Notes under the pieces: generated by a model
What the model was told of the DNA's origin: nothing
The model's database searches: none
Seen by the model: only the letters and a program-made list of their open reading frames with translations
Program-made: the position numbers and the translations under genes
Origin: Mesorhizobium sp. ES1-4
GTDB taxonomy: Bacteria; Pseudomonadota; Alphaproteobacteria; Rhizobiales; Rhizobiaceae
Direction: 5' to 3'
Length of the DNA: 64,000 nucleotides
Assembly (NCBI RefSeq): GCF_020164745.1
Contig: NZ_JAIUGV010000002.1
Span: 1 to 64,000 of the forward strand
Shown: positions 16,857 through 25,385 of the stretch, piece by piece
Layout of the letters: each line of letters starts with the position of its first letter
How positions within the stretch are numbered: position 1 is the stretch's first letter

Positions 16857-18023
16857 TCAAGCCTTTTCCGCGTGGATATAGGCCACCGCCTCGCGCAGCG
16901 CCGCCTGATCCTTCGAGCGCATCTGGTAGGCGTAATTTCCCATGGCGCGGCTGAAAACCTCTTCTATTGGCTGATGATAGACGATCTTGTCGCGGTGGGC
17001 GGCTAGCACGTCTGCATGGCTGTGCAAATAGTCGAGGTGGCGCTTGCGGCTGGCATAGGCGGTGAAATACTTGCCCTCATAAGGGCCGCCGGCGGCGTCC
17101 TTGACCACCATGTCCGCCCATGCCGCGTAGACATCGATGTCGAACGTGTAGTTGATCGCGTCGGTCATCCAGGCACCGGGCGGCCGCATGTTGACCTCCA
17201 GCGCGATGATGCGGTCGTCCCTGGTCTCGAACAGCTCGATATGGAAGAAGCGTTCGCGCACGTCGAACGCCTTCAGGATCTTGCGGCCGGCCGCCTCGAC
17301 GACAGGCCTGATCCGGGGAAAGCAGGTGTAGCTCATGTGGCGGTCCTTGTTGACCACGTCCATGACGCTCTGGTCGTAGCGATGGCTGGCCGCCAGGACC
17401 ACCTCGCCGTCGCGGTTGACCAGCCCGTCATAGGTCACCACCAGCCCTTCGATGAACTGCTCCATGACGAAGGTCACGTCCTCCGGCCTGTCCCGGAAGA
17501 ACTGGTCGAGCTCCTTGGCGTTGGATATCTTGAAGGTGTTCGAGGCGCCCGAGCCTGAATCCGGTTTCACCACAACGGGATAGCCGACGCGACGGATGAA
17601 GGTCATGGCGCCGGCCCGGTCGGAGCATTTGCGCTGCGCGATGGTCTCGACGCCGCTCTTGCGGAAGAAGGCGCGCATGCGGCTCTTGCGCTTCAGGTTC
17701 TTCACGAAATCGAGCTTGGTGCCGTAGATGTTGAAGTCGGTGCGAATATTGGCTTCCAGTTCCAGCCAGTGCTCGTTGAGCGATTCGAACCGGTCGATGC
17801 GGCCCCATTTGTGGATGAAATGGCCCATCGCCCGGAACACTGCGTCATAGTCTTCCATGTCGGCGATACGGTAATATTCCGAAAGCGCCACCTTCAGCTT
17901 GCTGTCCAGAGCGTCGAAGGGTGCGTCGCCAATGCCGAGCACGGTCGCGCCGGCCTTCTTCAGCCGGTCGCAGAAATCGGCGCCGTTGGTGGGAAAATGC
18001 GGCGAGAAGAACACGAAATTCAT
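16857..18023 (-). CDS. ATP-grasp enzyme (carboxylate-amine/thiol ligase-like)
   Basis: 388 aa. The N-terminal Rossmann-like pre-ATP-grasp part contains MNFVFFSPHFPTNGADF. The ATP-grasp fold has VGYPVVVKPDSGSGASNTF for ATP binding, FVMEQFIEGLVVTYDGLVN in the hinge region, and the metal-binding IIALEVNMRPPGAWMTDAI. Members activate a carboxylate as acyl phosphate and join it to an amine or thiol. The start at 18023 matches the family N-terminus; a longer frame to 18095 adds an Arg-rich stretch. The product is unknown. Confidence 0.85.
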   Translation of the reverse strand: MNFVFFSPHFPTNGADFCDRLKKAGATVLGIGDAPFDALDSKLKVALSEYYRIADMEDYDAVFRAMGHFIHKWGRIDRFESLNEHWLELEANIRTDFNIYGTKLDFVKNLKRKSRMRAFFRKSGVETIAQRKCSDRAGAMTFIRRVGYPVVVKPDSGSGASNTFKISNAKELDQFFRDRPEDVTFVMEQFIEGLVVTYDGLVNRDGEVVLAASHRYDQSVMDVVNKDRHMSYTCFPRIRPVVEAAGRKILKAFDVRERFFHIELFETRDDRIIALEVNMRPPGAWMTDAINYTFDIDVYAAWADMVVKDAAGGPYEGKYFTAYASRKRHLDYLHSHADVLAAHRDKIVYHQPIEEVFSRAMGNYAYQMRSKDQAALREAVAYIHAEKA

Positions 18024-18167
18024 GGACGACCCCCTGCCGGCGGCACCCCGCCACCGTTCAAGTCTGGCGCATTTACGGCGCACGGGGAAGAGCATCCGCG
18101 TTAGGGATAAAATTCGAGGGGCTGGCCCCGCTTGCCTCCAACAGGCCGCTCCTGTATGAGAGCGGCC

Positions 18168-18284
18168 ATGAATATGCGCGCCACCACCGCTTCCCGTCAG
18201 ACCGGCTTTGCCGGCGAGACCGTGCGCGCGCTTGCCTCGACCCTGCTTCTTCTCGGCCTTATCGGCGATCGCCGGGTTCGCTGA
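18168..18284 (+). CDS. Candidate leucine-rich leader peptide upstream of leuA
   Basis: 38-codon ORF starting MNMRATTAS and ending TLLLLGLIGDRRVR, with four consecutive Leu codons (18246-18257) and a fifth after Gly. It lies 138 bp before leuA and is followed at once by a cruciform-like structure. The layout copies amino-acid attenuators: leader peptide rich in the pathway end product, then alternative hairpins. Leu-rich leaders are known for leuA in other proteobacteria; this one is called by inspection only. Confidence 0.7.
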   Translation: MNMRATTASRQTGFAGETVRALASTLLLLGLIGDRRVR

Positions 18285-18328
18285 AGGAGCGCCCGGCGGT
18301 CGAACCGCCGCGCAAGCGCATGCTCCTT
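18284..18328 (+). promoter_or_regulatory. Candidate leuA attenuator hairpin
   Basis: AAGGAGC (18284-18290) pairs perfectly with GCTCCTT (18322-18328), enclosing a second hairpin CGGCGG (18294-18299) with CCGCCG (18305-18310). No U-run follows, so it is either a Rho-dependent or translational control element or only part of the switch. It starts at the leader-peptide stop codon, where a stalled ribosome four to nine codons upstream would alter its folding. Confidence 0.5.
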
Positions 18329-18422
18329 GGCAGTCATATCAAGCGAACGATAATTTGGTAAAGGCGCCACTCGCTACCCATCCGCCTCGGACGGATGCGA
18401 GGGCCGCCGGGAGAACAGGACG

Positions 18423-20159
18423 ATGAACGCACGAGAAGAAATCCGGGCAAGCGACGCCCCGGCGGAAAAGCAGGCCGGCGGCATGCCGGATGCAGCCCGC
18501 AAATACCAACCTTATCCTACCGTCGGCCTCACCGATCGGACCTGGCCTTCGAAAGTCATCGACAAGGCGCCGATCTGGTGCTCGGTCGACCTGCGCGACG
18601 GCAACCAGGCGCTGATCGATCCGATGGGCCACGAGCGCAAGGCGCGCATGTTCGCGCTGTTGCTCGACATGGGCTTCAAGGAGATCGAGATCGGCTTCCC
18701 GTCCGCCTCGCAGACCGACTTCGACTTCGCTCGCTGGTGCATCGAGGAAGGCAATGTGCCGGCCGATGTGTCGCTGCAGGTTCTGGTGCAGTGCCGTCCC
18801 GAACTGATCAGCCGCACCTTCGAGGCGCTGAAGGGCGCCACCAACCCGATCGTGCATTTCTACAATTCGACCAGCGAGTTGCAGCGCCGGGTCGTCTTCG
18901 AGAAGGACGTCGGCGGCATCAAGCGCATCGCCACCGACGCCGCCAAGATGATCACCGACATGGCGGCCAAGGCGGGCGGCGGCTACCGTTTCGAATATTC
19001 GCCGGAGAGCTTCACCGGCACGGAACTCGAGGTCGCGCTGGATATCTGCAACGCCGTCACCGAGATCGTCAGGCCGACGGCGGACAACAAGCTGATCATC
19101 AACCTGCCGTCGACGGTCGAAATGTCGACGCCCAACATCTATGCCGACCGCATCGAATGGATGTGCCGCAACCTGGACAGCCGCGAGAACCTGATCATCT
19201 CGCTGCACCCACACAACGACCGCGGCACCGGCATCGCCACCACCGAACTCGGCCTGATGGCCGGCGCCGACCGTGTCGAAGGCACGCTGTTCGGCAATGG
19301 CGAGCGCACCGGCAATGTCGACATCGTCACGCTGGCGCTCAACATGTACACGCAAGGCGTCGATCCGGGCATCGACTGCTCCGACATCAACCGGATGAAG
19401 GACGTCTACGAATATTCGAACCAGCTGAAGATCCCAGAGCGTCACCCCTATGTCGGCGAGCTCGTCTACACCGCCTTTTCCGGTTCGCACCAGGACGCCA
19501 TCAACAAGGGCATGAAGGCGCTGAAGAAGGCCAACACAAGTCTGTGGGAAGTGCCCTACCTGCCCATCGATCCGGCCGATGTCGGCCGCAGCTACGAGGC
19601 CATCATCCGCATCAACTCGCAGTCGGGCAAGGGCGGGATCGCCTATGTGCTGCAGGCCGATTACGGCCTCAATTTGCCGCGCAACCTGCAGATCGAGTTC
19701 AGCCAGGCCATCCAGGCGATCACCGACGCCGAAGGCAAGGAAGTGCCGGCCAAGCGCATTTACGAGCGCTTCCTCGAAACCTATGTCGACCAGCCGGGCG
19801 CACGCCTGAAATTCCTCGACCACCACACCTATCCCGACACCGAGGTGAAAGGCCGGCGCGTGGTCGAGGCCGTCATCCTCGACAATGGCAAGGAAATGAC
19901 GATATCAGGCACCGGTACCGGCCCGATCGACGGCTTCGTCGATGCGCTGTCGCGCCATGTCGGCGTCGAGATGTCGGTGCTCGATTATTCCGAGCATTCG
20001 ATGCAGCGCGGCTCGAACGCATCGGCCATCTCCTATGTCGAGATGGAATATCCCGGCGGCAAGCTGTTCGGCGCCGGCATCAACACCAACATCGTCGCCG
20101 CCTCGCTGGAAGCGGTGACTTCGGCCGCCAATCGTATCGTCGGCCGCAAGGCGCGATAG
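18423..20159 (+). CDS. leuA: 2-isopropylmalate synthase
   Basis: 578 aa. The HMGL-like TIM barrel carries the metal and substrate motif VDLRDGNQALIDPMGHER near residue 57 and HPHNDRGTG with the metal-binding His pair further on. The C-terminal LeuA dimer/regulatory domain (from about 440) is the Leu feedback site in this family. The enzyme condenses acetyl-CoA and 2-oxoisovalerate, the committed step to leucine. Length and N-terminus (KYQPYPTVGLTDRTWPSKVI) fit the type-2 LeuA group. Likely controlled by the Leu-rich leader upstream. Confidence 0.96.
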   Translation: MNAREEIRASDAPAEKQAGGMPDAARKYQPYPTVGLTDRTWPSKVIDKAPIWCSVDLRDGNQALIDPMGHERKARMFALLLDMGFKEIEIGFPSASQTDFDFARWCIEEGNVPADVSLQVLVQCRPELISRTFEALKGATNPIVHFYNSTSELQRRVVFEKDVGGIKRIATDAAKMITDMAAKAGGGYRFEYSPESFTGTELEVALDICNAVTEIVRPTADNKLIINLPSTVEMSTPNIYADRIEWMCRNLDSRENLIISLHPHNDRGTGIATTELGLMAGADRVEGTLFGNGERTGNVDIVTLALNMYTQGVDPGIDCSDINRMKDVYEYSNQLKIPERHPYVGELVYTAFSGSHQDAINKGMKALKKANTSLWEVPYLPIDPADVGRSYEAIIRINSQSGKGGIAYVLQADYGLNLPRNLQIEFSQAIQAITDAEGKEVPAKRIYERFLETYVDQPGARLKFLDHHTYPDTEVKGRRVVEAVILDNGKEMTISGTGTGPIDGFVDALSRHVGVEMSVLDYSEHSMQRGSNASAISYVEMEYPGGKLFGAGINTNIVAASLEAVTSAANRIVGRKAR

Positions 20160-20171
20160 CATCGGCAGGGC

Positions 20172-20216
20172 GGCGGCGCGAGGGTCAGGAGCAGCTCGCG
20201 CTCGCCGCCGTTTTTC
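20172..20216 (+). terminator. Probable terminator after leuA
   Basis: GGCGGCG-CGAG (20172-20182) can pair with CTCG (20195-20198) and CGCCGCC (20203-20209) with a 4-nt bulge, followed by GTTTTT. The imperfect stem lowers confidence. The remaining stretch to 20415 shows no other feature. Confidence 0.6.
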
Positions 20217-20415
20217 CAAGCCCGTACAAGGGCCTTGACCTCGACCGGCTGATGGTGGCTCCCACGACCATTCCGTGGCCGAACCCGCCGGGCCGTTAAC
20301 CACGGGAAAATTGTCCAGTGGGGTACGCGATCGCATAATGCGTGTATACTTGTGCCGCGGTGCGGGAACTATATGATCGCACCTCAACCTGTGCCGACTT
20401 CGAGAGGATCGACAC

Positions 20416-22191
20416 TTGCAGCATGCCACGCCTGCCGCCCCCGCAGTGCGCGAGACACTAGAGCGACTGCTAGCCAGCGAAACGTTCGGTCGATCCGAGC
20501 GCGCCCGCAAGCTGCTGCGTTATCTTGTCGAGCGCGAACAGGCAGGCGAAGCCGACAGGCTCAAGGGCTTTTCCATAGCCATGGATGTCTTCGGCAAGGA
20601 TGGCGATTTCGATCCTTCGACCGACGCGGTGGTGCGGGTTCAGGCTGGCCGGCTGCGCGACTTGCTGCGGCAATATTTCGCCAATGAAGGTATCGCCGAG
20701 CCTGTCCGCATCGCCATTCCGCGCGGTGGTTATGTTCCGGCCTATGAGCTCAACGCTATCCGCTTGCCGGAGACGGCCGAACTTGCCATCCAGGCGGAAG
20801 CAGCGGCGGCTCCATCCGCGCAACACGGCACCGCCGAGAATGTCATTCCGGCCGCTGCCTTGCCGGCACCGATGGCTGCGCCGGTGCCATCGGTGGCACG
20901 TCATCTCAGATTCTTCTGGATGGCGATCGCCGTCGTCATCGCCATGCTCGGCGTTTTGATCCTGCGCCAGGGCAGCGGTGCGCTGCTGGCAGGGGGCGAC
21001 CTTGCAGCCACCCTCGAGACCGCGGGCCTGACCGGTAGCGTCGCGTCGTCCTCCGACAGCGAGGCTTTGCCGCTCGTCTACATCGCCGTCAAGGCCAGTG
21101 GCACGGATGCCAGCCGTGTCGCCTCGTCGCTGCGCGCCGCCCTGAGTGGCTTCGATACAATCGACTTCATCGGTCGCGACGCGGTCGACACGACCGATCC
21201 GGCCACCAATGCCACAAGCTTCATCTTCGATATTCTGCCTGGGCCGGACACAGGCGACATCATGATCGAACTGCAGAGCGTGGCGACGGGACGGGTGCTC
21301 TTGTCGCGCAACCTGACCGCCGCCGACAGCGCACCGGGCGCCGTCGAGAACAGCATAGCCGGCGTCTTGACGTCCGCCCTCCCCGCTTCCGGCACGATCT
21401 ACAGCTATCTCGAACAGAGCGGCATTCAGACCGCCCTGACGCAATGCCTGACGCTCAACGACAAATACTATCTCGACCAGAATGCCACGACCCACGAGGC
21501 CGCCTATCGCTGCCTCGAGACCCTCGCTGAAAACGATGCCAAGTCGCCGCTGGTCTATTCGGAACTCGCCTCGCTGCATCTGGAGGCCGTGAACGACCAC
21601 TACGCCTATCCGCCGGATGCCACCATCGAGAAGGCGATGTCATTCGCCCACCGCGCGGTGCAGATGGGACCGACCAGCCCTTATGCGCATCGCTCCTACG
21701 GCTACATCAATTCGCGTCTTGGCAATGCCGACGAGGCGCTGCGCTGGATGCGCAAGGCCTATGACCTCAATCCCTACGATCTCGCCATGGCCGCCGCTTA
21801 CGGCTACGCGCTGATTTTCGCCGGCCGGTATGCCGAGGGGACGCCGATCCTGGCGCAGGCGGTGGATGCCTCCAGCGGCCATCCGACATGGTGGGATTTC
21901 GGGCTCTTCGCCGGAGAATTGATGCTTGGCGACACGAACAAGGCCGCAATCGCCAGCTACGCTCTCAGAACGACCACGTCGAAATCGCACTATCTTGCCG
22001 CCAGGCTGATCGGCGCCAGGATCACCGGCCAGGACAAGCAGGCGCGCAAATTGCTCGATGAGTTGACCGCCAAATTTCCGAAATTCGCCGCCAACCCACG
22101 CGCGACCTTCACCGACCGGAAATATCCGCCCGATCTGACCGAGCGGCTGGTCGGCGCGTTAAGCGCCGCCGGACTCGGCAGTGCTGGCTAA
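20416..22191 (+). CDS. Membrane-anchored TPR protein with N-terminal regulator-like domain
   Basis: 591 aa. Residues 1-115 hold a domain (RSERARKLLRYLVEREQAGE, then DVFGKDGDFDPSTDAVVRVQ) common at the N-terminus of alphaproteobacterial and acidobacterial TPR or cyclase-like regulators; it ends with PRGGYVPAY. A single hydrophobic segment lies near residues 173-192, so the rest is likely periplasmic. TPR-like repeats fill residues about 380-570. The TTG start follows GAGAGGATCGACAC; no in-frame ATG suits. A signalling role across the membrane is inferred; no target is known. Confidence 0.75.
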   Translation: MQHATPAAPAVRETLERLLASETFGRSERARKLLRYLVEREQAGEADRLKGFSIAMDVFGKDGDFDPSTDAVVRVQAGRLRDLLRQYFANEGIAEPVRIAIPRGGYVPAYELNAIRLPETAELAIQAEAAAAPSAQHGTAENVIPAAALPAPMAAPVPSVARHLRFFWMAIAVVIAMLGVLILRQGSGALLAGGDLAATLETAGLTGSVASSSDSEALPLVYIAVKASGTDASRVASSLRAALSGFDTIDFIGRDAVDTTDPATNATSFIFDILPGPDTGDIMIELQSVATGRVLLSRNLTAADSAPGAVENSIAGVLTSALPASGTIYSYLEQSGIQTALTQCLTLNDKYYLDQNATTHEAAYRCLETLAENDAKSPLVYSELASLHLEAVNDHYAYPPDATIEKAMSFAHRAVQMGPTSPYAHRSYGYINSRLGNADEALRWMRKAYDLNPYDLAMAAAYGYALIFAGRYAEGTPILAQAVDASSGHPTWWDFGLFAGELMLGDTNKAAIASYALRTTTSKSHYLAARLIGARITGQDKQARKLLDELTAKFPKFAANPRATFTDRKYPPDLTERLVGALSAAGLGSAG

Positions 22192-22397
22192 CACCAAGCA
22201 ACGTCGACGGCTTGTCCCGCCGACCATTGTCGATTTCGTACATACCGACCATCGAATGTCGATTAACCGGCGAGTTCTGTCATCAACCGTACAAATCGCG
22301 AAAATTTTACTGGCCATCGCGCTGGACGAGGCGCAATCCAGCCACAATTGACCGTGGTCTCGCGTTTTTCATAGCCCTGCAACAAGCCTCCAGCTTC

Positions 22398-23198
22398 ATG
22401 ATTTCATCGCTTCATGCCGCCGAACGAGGCGCCGGTTCGAAGACCATCGTGCTACTGCATGGTTTCGGCGGCTGCCATGATGTCTGGGGCGAGGTGATTT
22501 CCTCGCTCTCGGCTTCCGCTCGCGTGCTGGCCTATGATCTGCCGGGGCACGGGTTGTCACTCGATTTCCCCGGTGCCGGCCTGGCCAAGGTGGCGGCAAG
22601 GGCCGTCCTGGCCGATCTCACCGCGCGATCAGTGAAGCGCGTTCATCTGGTCGGCCACTCGATGGGTGGCGCGGTGGCGGCGCTGATGGCGCTGACCGAG
22701 CCCGACAAGGTGGCATCGCTGACACTTCTGGCGCCTGGCGGCTTTGGCGCGGAGATCAACGCGCCGCTGTTGCGCCGCTTTGCCGCCGCAAGGGACCCGT
22801 CCGACATCCGCGCGTGCCTCGTCGCGATGTCAGGACCACTGACGCGGTCGATGGATCACATCGTGGACTCCCTTGGGGACATGCGCGCGCGACCCGGGCA
22901 GGTGGAGAAACTCATCGAGATCGCCGCCGCCATGACGAGCGGCGACCGGCAGGGCGTCATCCCACGCGACCAGTTGGACAGGCTGGCGATGCCGGTTATG
23001 GTGGCCTGGGGAAGTGACGACGCCGTGTTGCCCGTCACCCAGGCGGATGACCTTCCCGCGCACTTTCATGTGCATCACGTGCTCGAAGCCGGCCATATGC
23101 TGATCGAGGAGGCGCCTGGACTGGTCGCCAAGATCATCCAGCGCAATATGAACCGCCGCGCCAGGCCCCTCCACCCGAGACGCGCCGCGACCGGTTGA
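22398..23198 (+). CDS. Alpha/beta hydrolase
   Basis: 266 aa. Oxyanion motif VLLHGFGG, nucleophile elbow VGHSMGGAVAA and the C-terminal His in EAGHMLIEEAP give a complete Ser-Asp-His hydrolase set; the Asp is probably in GSDDAVLP. It resembles small esterases and the E2-lacking acetoin/lipoyl-type hydrolases, with unknown substrate. ATG 22398 is chosen because the upstream in-frame 62 codons (from 22212) look unlike protein sequence. Confidence 0.88.
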   Translation: MISSLHAAERGAGSKTIVLLHGFGGCHDVWGEVISSLSASARVLAYDLPGHGLSLDFPGAGLAKVAARAVLADLTARSVKRVHLVGHSMGGAVAALMALTEPDKVASLTLLAPGGFGAEINAPLLRRFAAARDPSDIRACLVAMSGPLTRSMDHIVDSLGDMRARPGQVEKLIEIAAAMTSGDRQGVIPRDQLDRLAMPVMVAWGSDDAVLPVTQADDLPAHFHVHHVLEAGHMLIEEAPGLVAKIIQRNMNRRARPLHPRRAATG

Positions 23199-23266
23199 CC
23201 TTTCAGGCACGACGACGCCCTTCGTTCCTCGCCCCATCGCGCCAGTGCATTTTGCCGGCGGCTGTG

Positions 23267-23283
23267 TTAACAGCCTGTTAACC
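23267..23283 (+). promoter_or_regulatory. Perfect CtrA-binding site
   Basis: TTAA-CAGCCTG-TTAACC, an exact TTAA-N7-TTAAC full site for the cell-cycle regulator CtrA, ends 22 bp before the ATG of the small membrane protein at 23306. ctrA itself is at 33997-34692. The close distance means that the transcript would be nearly leaderless if CtrA activates from -35, or that CtrA blocks the promoter. Confidence 0.75.
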
Positions 23284-23305
23284 AAACCCGCGAGGCTAGA
23301 CGCCG

Positions 23306-23920
23306 ATGAAGGACGCAGGCGAGAAGATCGATCCATCAAGCAAACTGTCCGATGCCATCCGTGACGTGAAGAATGCCTTCGCTGACCGCGACGATGTCGT
23401 TGTCGACATGCGCGAGGCGCACCGCATGCGCCTTGACCTCCTGGCCGCGGATCTCGCGCCCGTCTTTGCCGACGTTCCAGCCGACATGGACAATTTCGAC
23501 TTTGTCGTCTCCTCGGGGCTGCAGCCGCGCCTGTGGATCGACGCCGTCAGCCATGTCGCAATGGGGCGTGACCGCCGCACGTATCGCTTCCTCAAGGACA
23601 CCCGAATTGGCCGGGTCGTGCTTGCCGAATCGACCGAGATGAAGCCGGTGGCCGATTCCGTGACGCGTTATGTCGCCGAGCGCATCGTCGAGCGCCAGAG
23701 GATGATGGAGGGTGGCGTCGAGCCGGCGCTCGCCGGCATGAGACGCGCCGAGGTCGCGGAAGCCGAACCGCCGCTGCGAACATCGACGCACGGCAATGGC
23801 TGGTCGGCCTTCCTGTCCGGCCTCGGGCTGATCGTCGCTGGCGCGCTGGTTGGTCTGGCGGTGTCGGCCGCGCTGTTATGGGACCGCCTCGTGGCCGTGG
23901 TTCTCAACTGGCGGCCATAG
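23306..23920 (+). CDS. Hypothetical protein with C-terminal membrane anchor, candidate CtrA target
   Basis: 204 aa. The first 150 residues are soluble and charged (DMDNFDFVVSSGLQPRLWID in the middle); residues about 170-198 form one or two hydrophobic segments (LIVAGALVGLAVSAALLW), leaving a short tail. A tail-anchored cytoplasmic protein is predicted. I do not recognise a named family. The perfect CtrA box just upstream links it to cell-cycle control. Its 3' end overlaps the convergent phosphoesterase gene by 17 bp. Confidence 0.75.
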   Translation: MKDAGEKIDPSSKLSDAIRDVKNAFADRDDVVVDMREAHRMRLDLLAADLAPVFADVPADMDNFDFVVSSGLQPRLWIDAVSHVAMGRDRRTYRFLKDTRIGRVVLAESTEMKPVADSVTRYVAERIVERQRMMEGGVEPALAGMRRAEVAEAEPPLRTSTHGNGWSAFLSGLGLIVAGALVGLAVSAALLWDRLVAVVLNWRP

Positions 23921-24833
23921 CCTCGCCGACCCCCGTGCCGAGTTCCAGGCTCTGCAGATCGGAAGGCGGTATGGACGGTCCGGTCAGGCCGCGCCGCGTC
24001 AGGCGGATGCGCCAGTTTCCCCTTTCGCCGTCAATGTCGAACAGATTGTATTGCGCGGCAGGATGTTTGCCGCCCGGTGCCTGGCCGGCGGCGGCGACGC
24101 CGACGACCGGGACCTTTGCACCGCGAACCCCGATCTGGAACAATGACGGCAGATGCGAATGGCCGTGCAGCACAAGCTCCGCGCCATGGCGGCGGATGAT
24201 CTTGTGGAATCGGGCGATGCCGAACAGCCGCTTGTGCTGGAGCACGGCGCCCCGCACCGGCGGGTGATGGATCATGATCGCGCGGAAAAGCCCTTGCTTC
24301 GCCGTGTTATCGAGAATCTTGCCGAGCCGCTCCGCCTGCCCCTCCATGAAGAAACCATTGGCCATGAAGGGCGCCGTGGCGCGCGCCGTCGAGACGCCGA
24401 TCAGCGCGACATTGCCGCGCACGCGCAGATAGGGGAAGGCATTGCGATCGACCGGCGTGTTGACACCGTCGCCGCTCATCCACGCCGCCCACGACCGGCA
24501 GATCCTGTCGAAGGCACCGGGCACATAGGCATCATGGTTTCCAGGTACGACCGAAACGTCATGCGGCGACCCCAGCGTTTCGAGCCAGTGTTTGGCCATC
24601 TCGATCTCGCCGTCGAGCGCCAGGTTGACGAGGTCGCCGGTGACGGCGAGATGGTCCGGGTCTTGCGCCTTGATGTCGGCGACGATGGCGTCGATGACGG
24701 CATCGTGCATGTGGCGGCGGCGGTTGCGCTGCCAGTTGACGTAGCCGAGCACACGCTTGGACGCGAGATCGCGATAGGATACATCGGGGAGCGGTCCCAG
24801 ATGGATATCGGAAATATGCGCGAGCCTGAACAT
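23904..24833 (-). CDS. Calcineurin-like metallophosphoesterase
   Basis: 309 aa. All five metal motifs are visible in order: HISDIHLG (residues 6-13), TGDLVN, GNHD, HHPP and HGHSH. This is a dinuclear metal phosphoesterase resembling the CpdA/3',5'-cyclic AMP phosphodiesterase group, though substrate is unproven. The start at 24833 gives MFRLAHISD, the usual family N-terminus; a longer frame to 24944 would run into the divergent Nudix gene. Confidence 0.9.
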   Translation of the reverse strand: MFRLAHISDIHLGPLPDVSYRDLASKRVLGYVNWQRNRRRHMHDAVIDAIVADIKAQDPDHLAVTGDLVNLALDGEIEMAKHWLETLGSPHDVSVVPGNHDAYVPGAFDRICRSWAAWMSGDGVNTPVDRNAFPYLRVRGNVALIGVSTARATAPFMANGFFMEGQAERLGKILDNTAKQGLFRAIMIHHPPVRGAVLQHKRLFGIARFHKIIRRHGAELVLHGHSHLPSLFQIGVRGAKVPVVGVAAAGQAPGGKHPAAQYNLFDIDGERGNWRIRLTRRGLTGPSIPPSDLQSLELGTGVGEAMAAS

Positions 24834-24886
24834 GCCTACTTCATAGGCGACCCACGCCCCGCTTTCCACCCACGGTTTCGCTACTG

Positions 24887-25384
24887 ATGGCGACCGATGA
24901 CGAGGCCGCGTTCCGCCAGGCCGGCTGGCCAGGTTTGAGGGCACGGCTGTTCCACCTCTATTTCTTGCTGCGGCGGCCGATGACGCTCGGCGTGCGCGGG
25001 CTGATCCACGATGCCGCCACCAATTCCGTCTTCCTCATCCGCCATACCTATGTGCCGGGCTGGCAGCTTCCCGGCGGCGGCGTCGAGATCGGCGAAACAC
25101 TGGCCGAGGCGCTGGCCCGCGAACTCGCCGAAGAGGGCAACATCGCGCTGACCGCCACGCCGGCGCTGAAGTCGATGCATTTCAACCGCCGCGCCAGCCG
25201 CCGCGATCATGTCGGCTTCTACCTGATCGAGCATTTCAGCCAGACCGCGCCGAAACTGCCCGACCATGAAATCGCCGAGGCCGGCTTTTTCCCGCTCGGT
25301 CGCCTGCCGCAAGGCACGACACCGGCAACGCTGCGGCGGATTGCCGAGGTTTTTCAAGGCGAGCCGGCGTCTGCATACTGGTAG
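24887..25384 (+). CDS. Nudix hydrolase
   Basis: 165 aa. A complete Nudix box (Gly-x5-Glu-x7-Arg-Glu-Leu-x-Glu-Glu-Gly) begins at GGVEIGE near residue 65 and ends at RELAEEG, giving the Mg2+ site for cleaving nucleoside diphosphates linked to another group. An N-terminal helical extension (LRARLFHLYFLLRRPMTLGV) is shared by rhizobial homologues. Divergent from the phosphoesterase with 53 bp between starts; convergent with the next gene. Confidence 0.9.
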   Translation: MATDDEAAFRQAGWPGLRARLFHLYFLLRRPMTLGVRGLIHDAATNSVFLIRHTYVPGWQLPGGGVEIGETLAEALARELAEEGNIALTATPALKSMHFNRRASRRDHVGFYLIEHFSQTAPKLPDHEIAEAGFFPLGRLPQGTTPATLRRIAEVFQGEPASAYW

Positions 25385-25385
25385 G

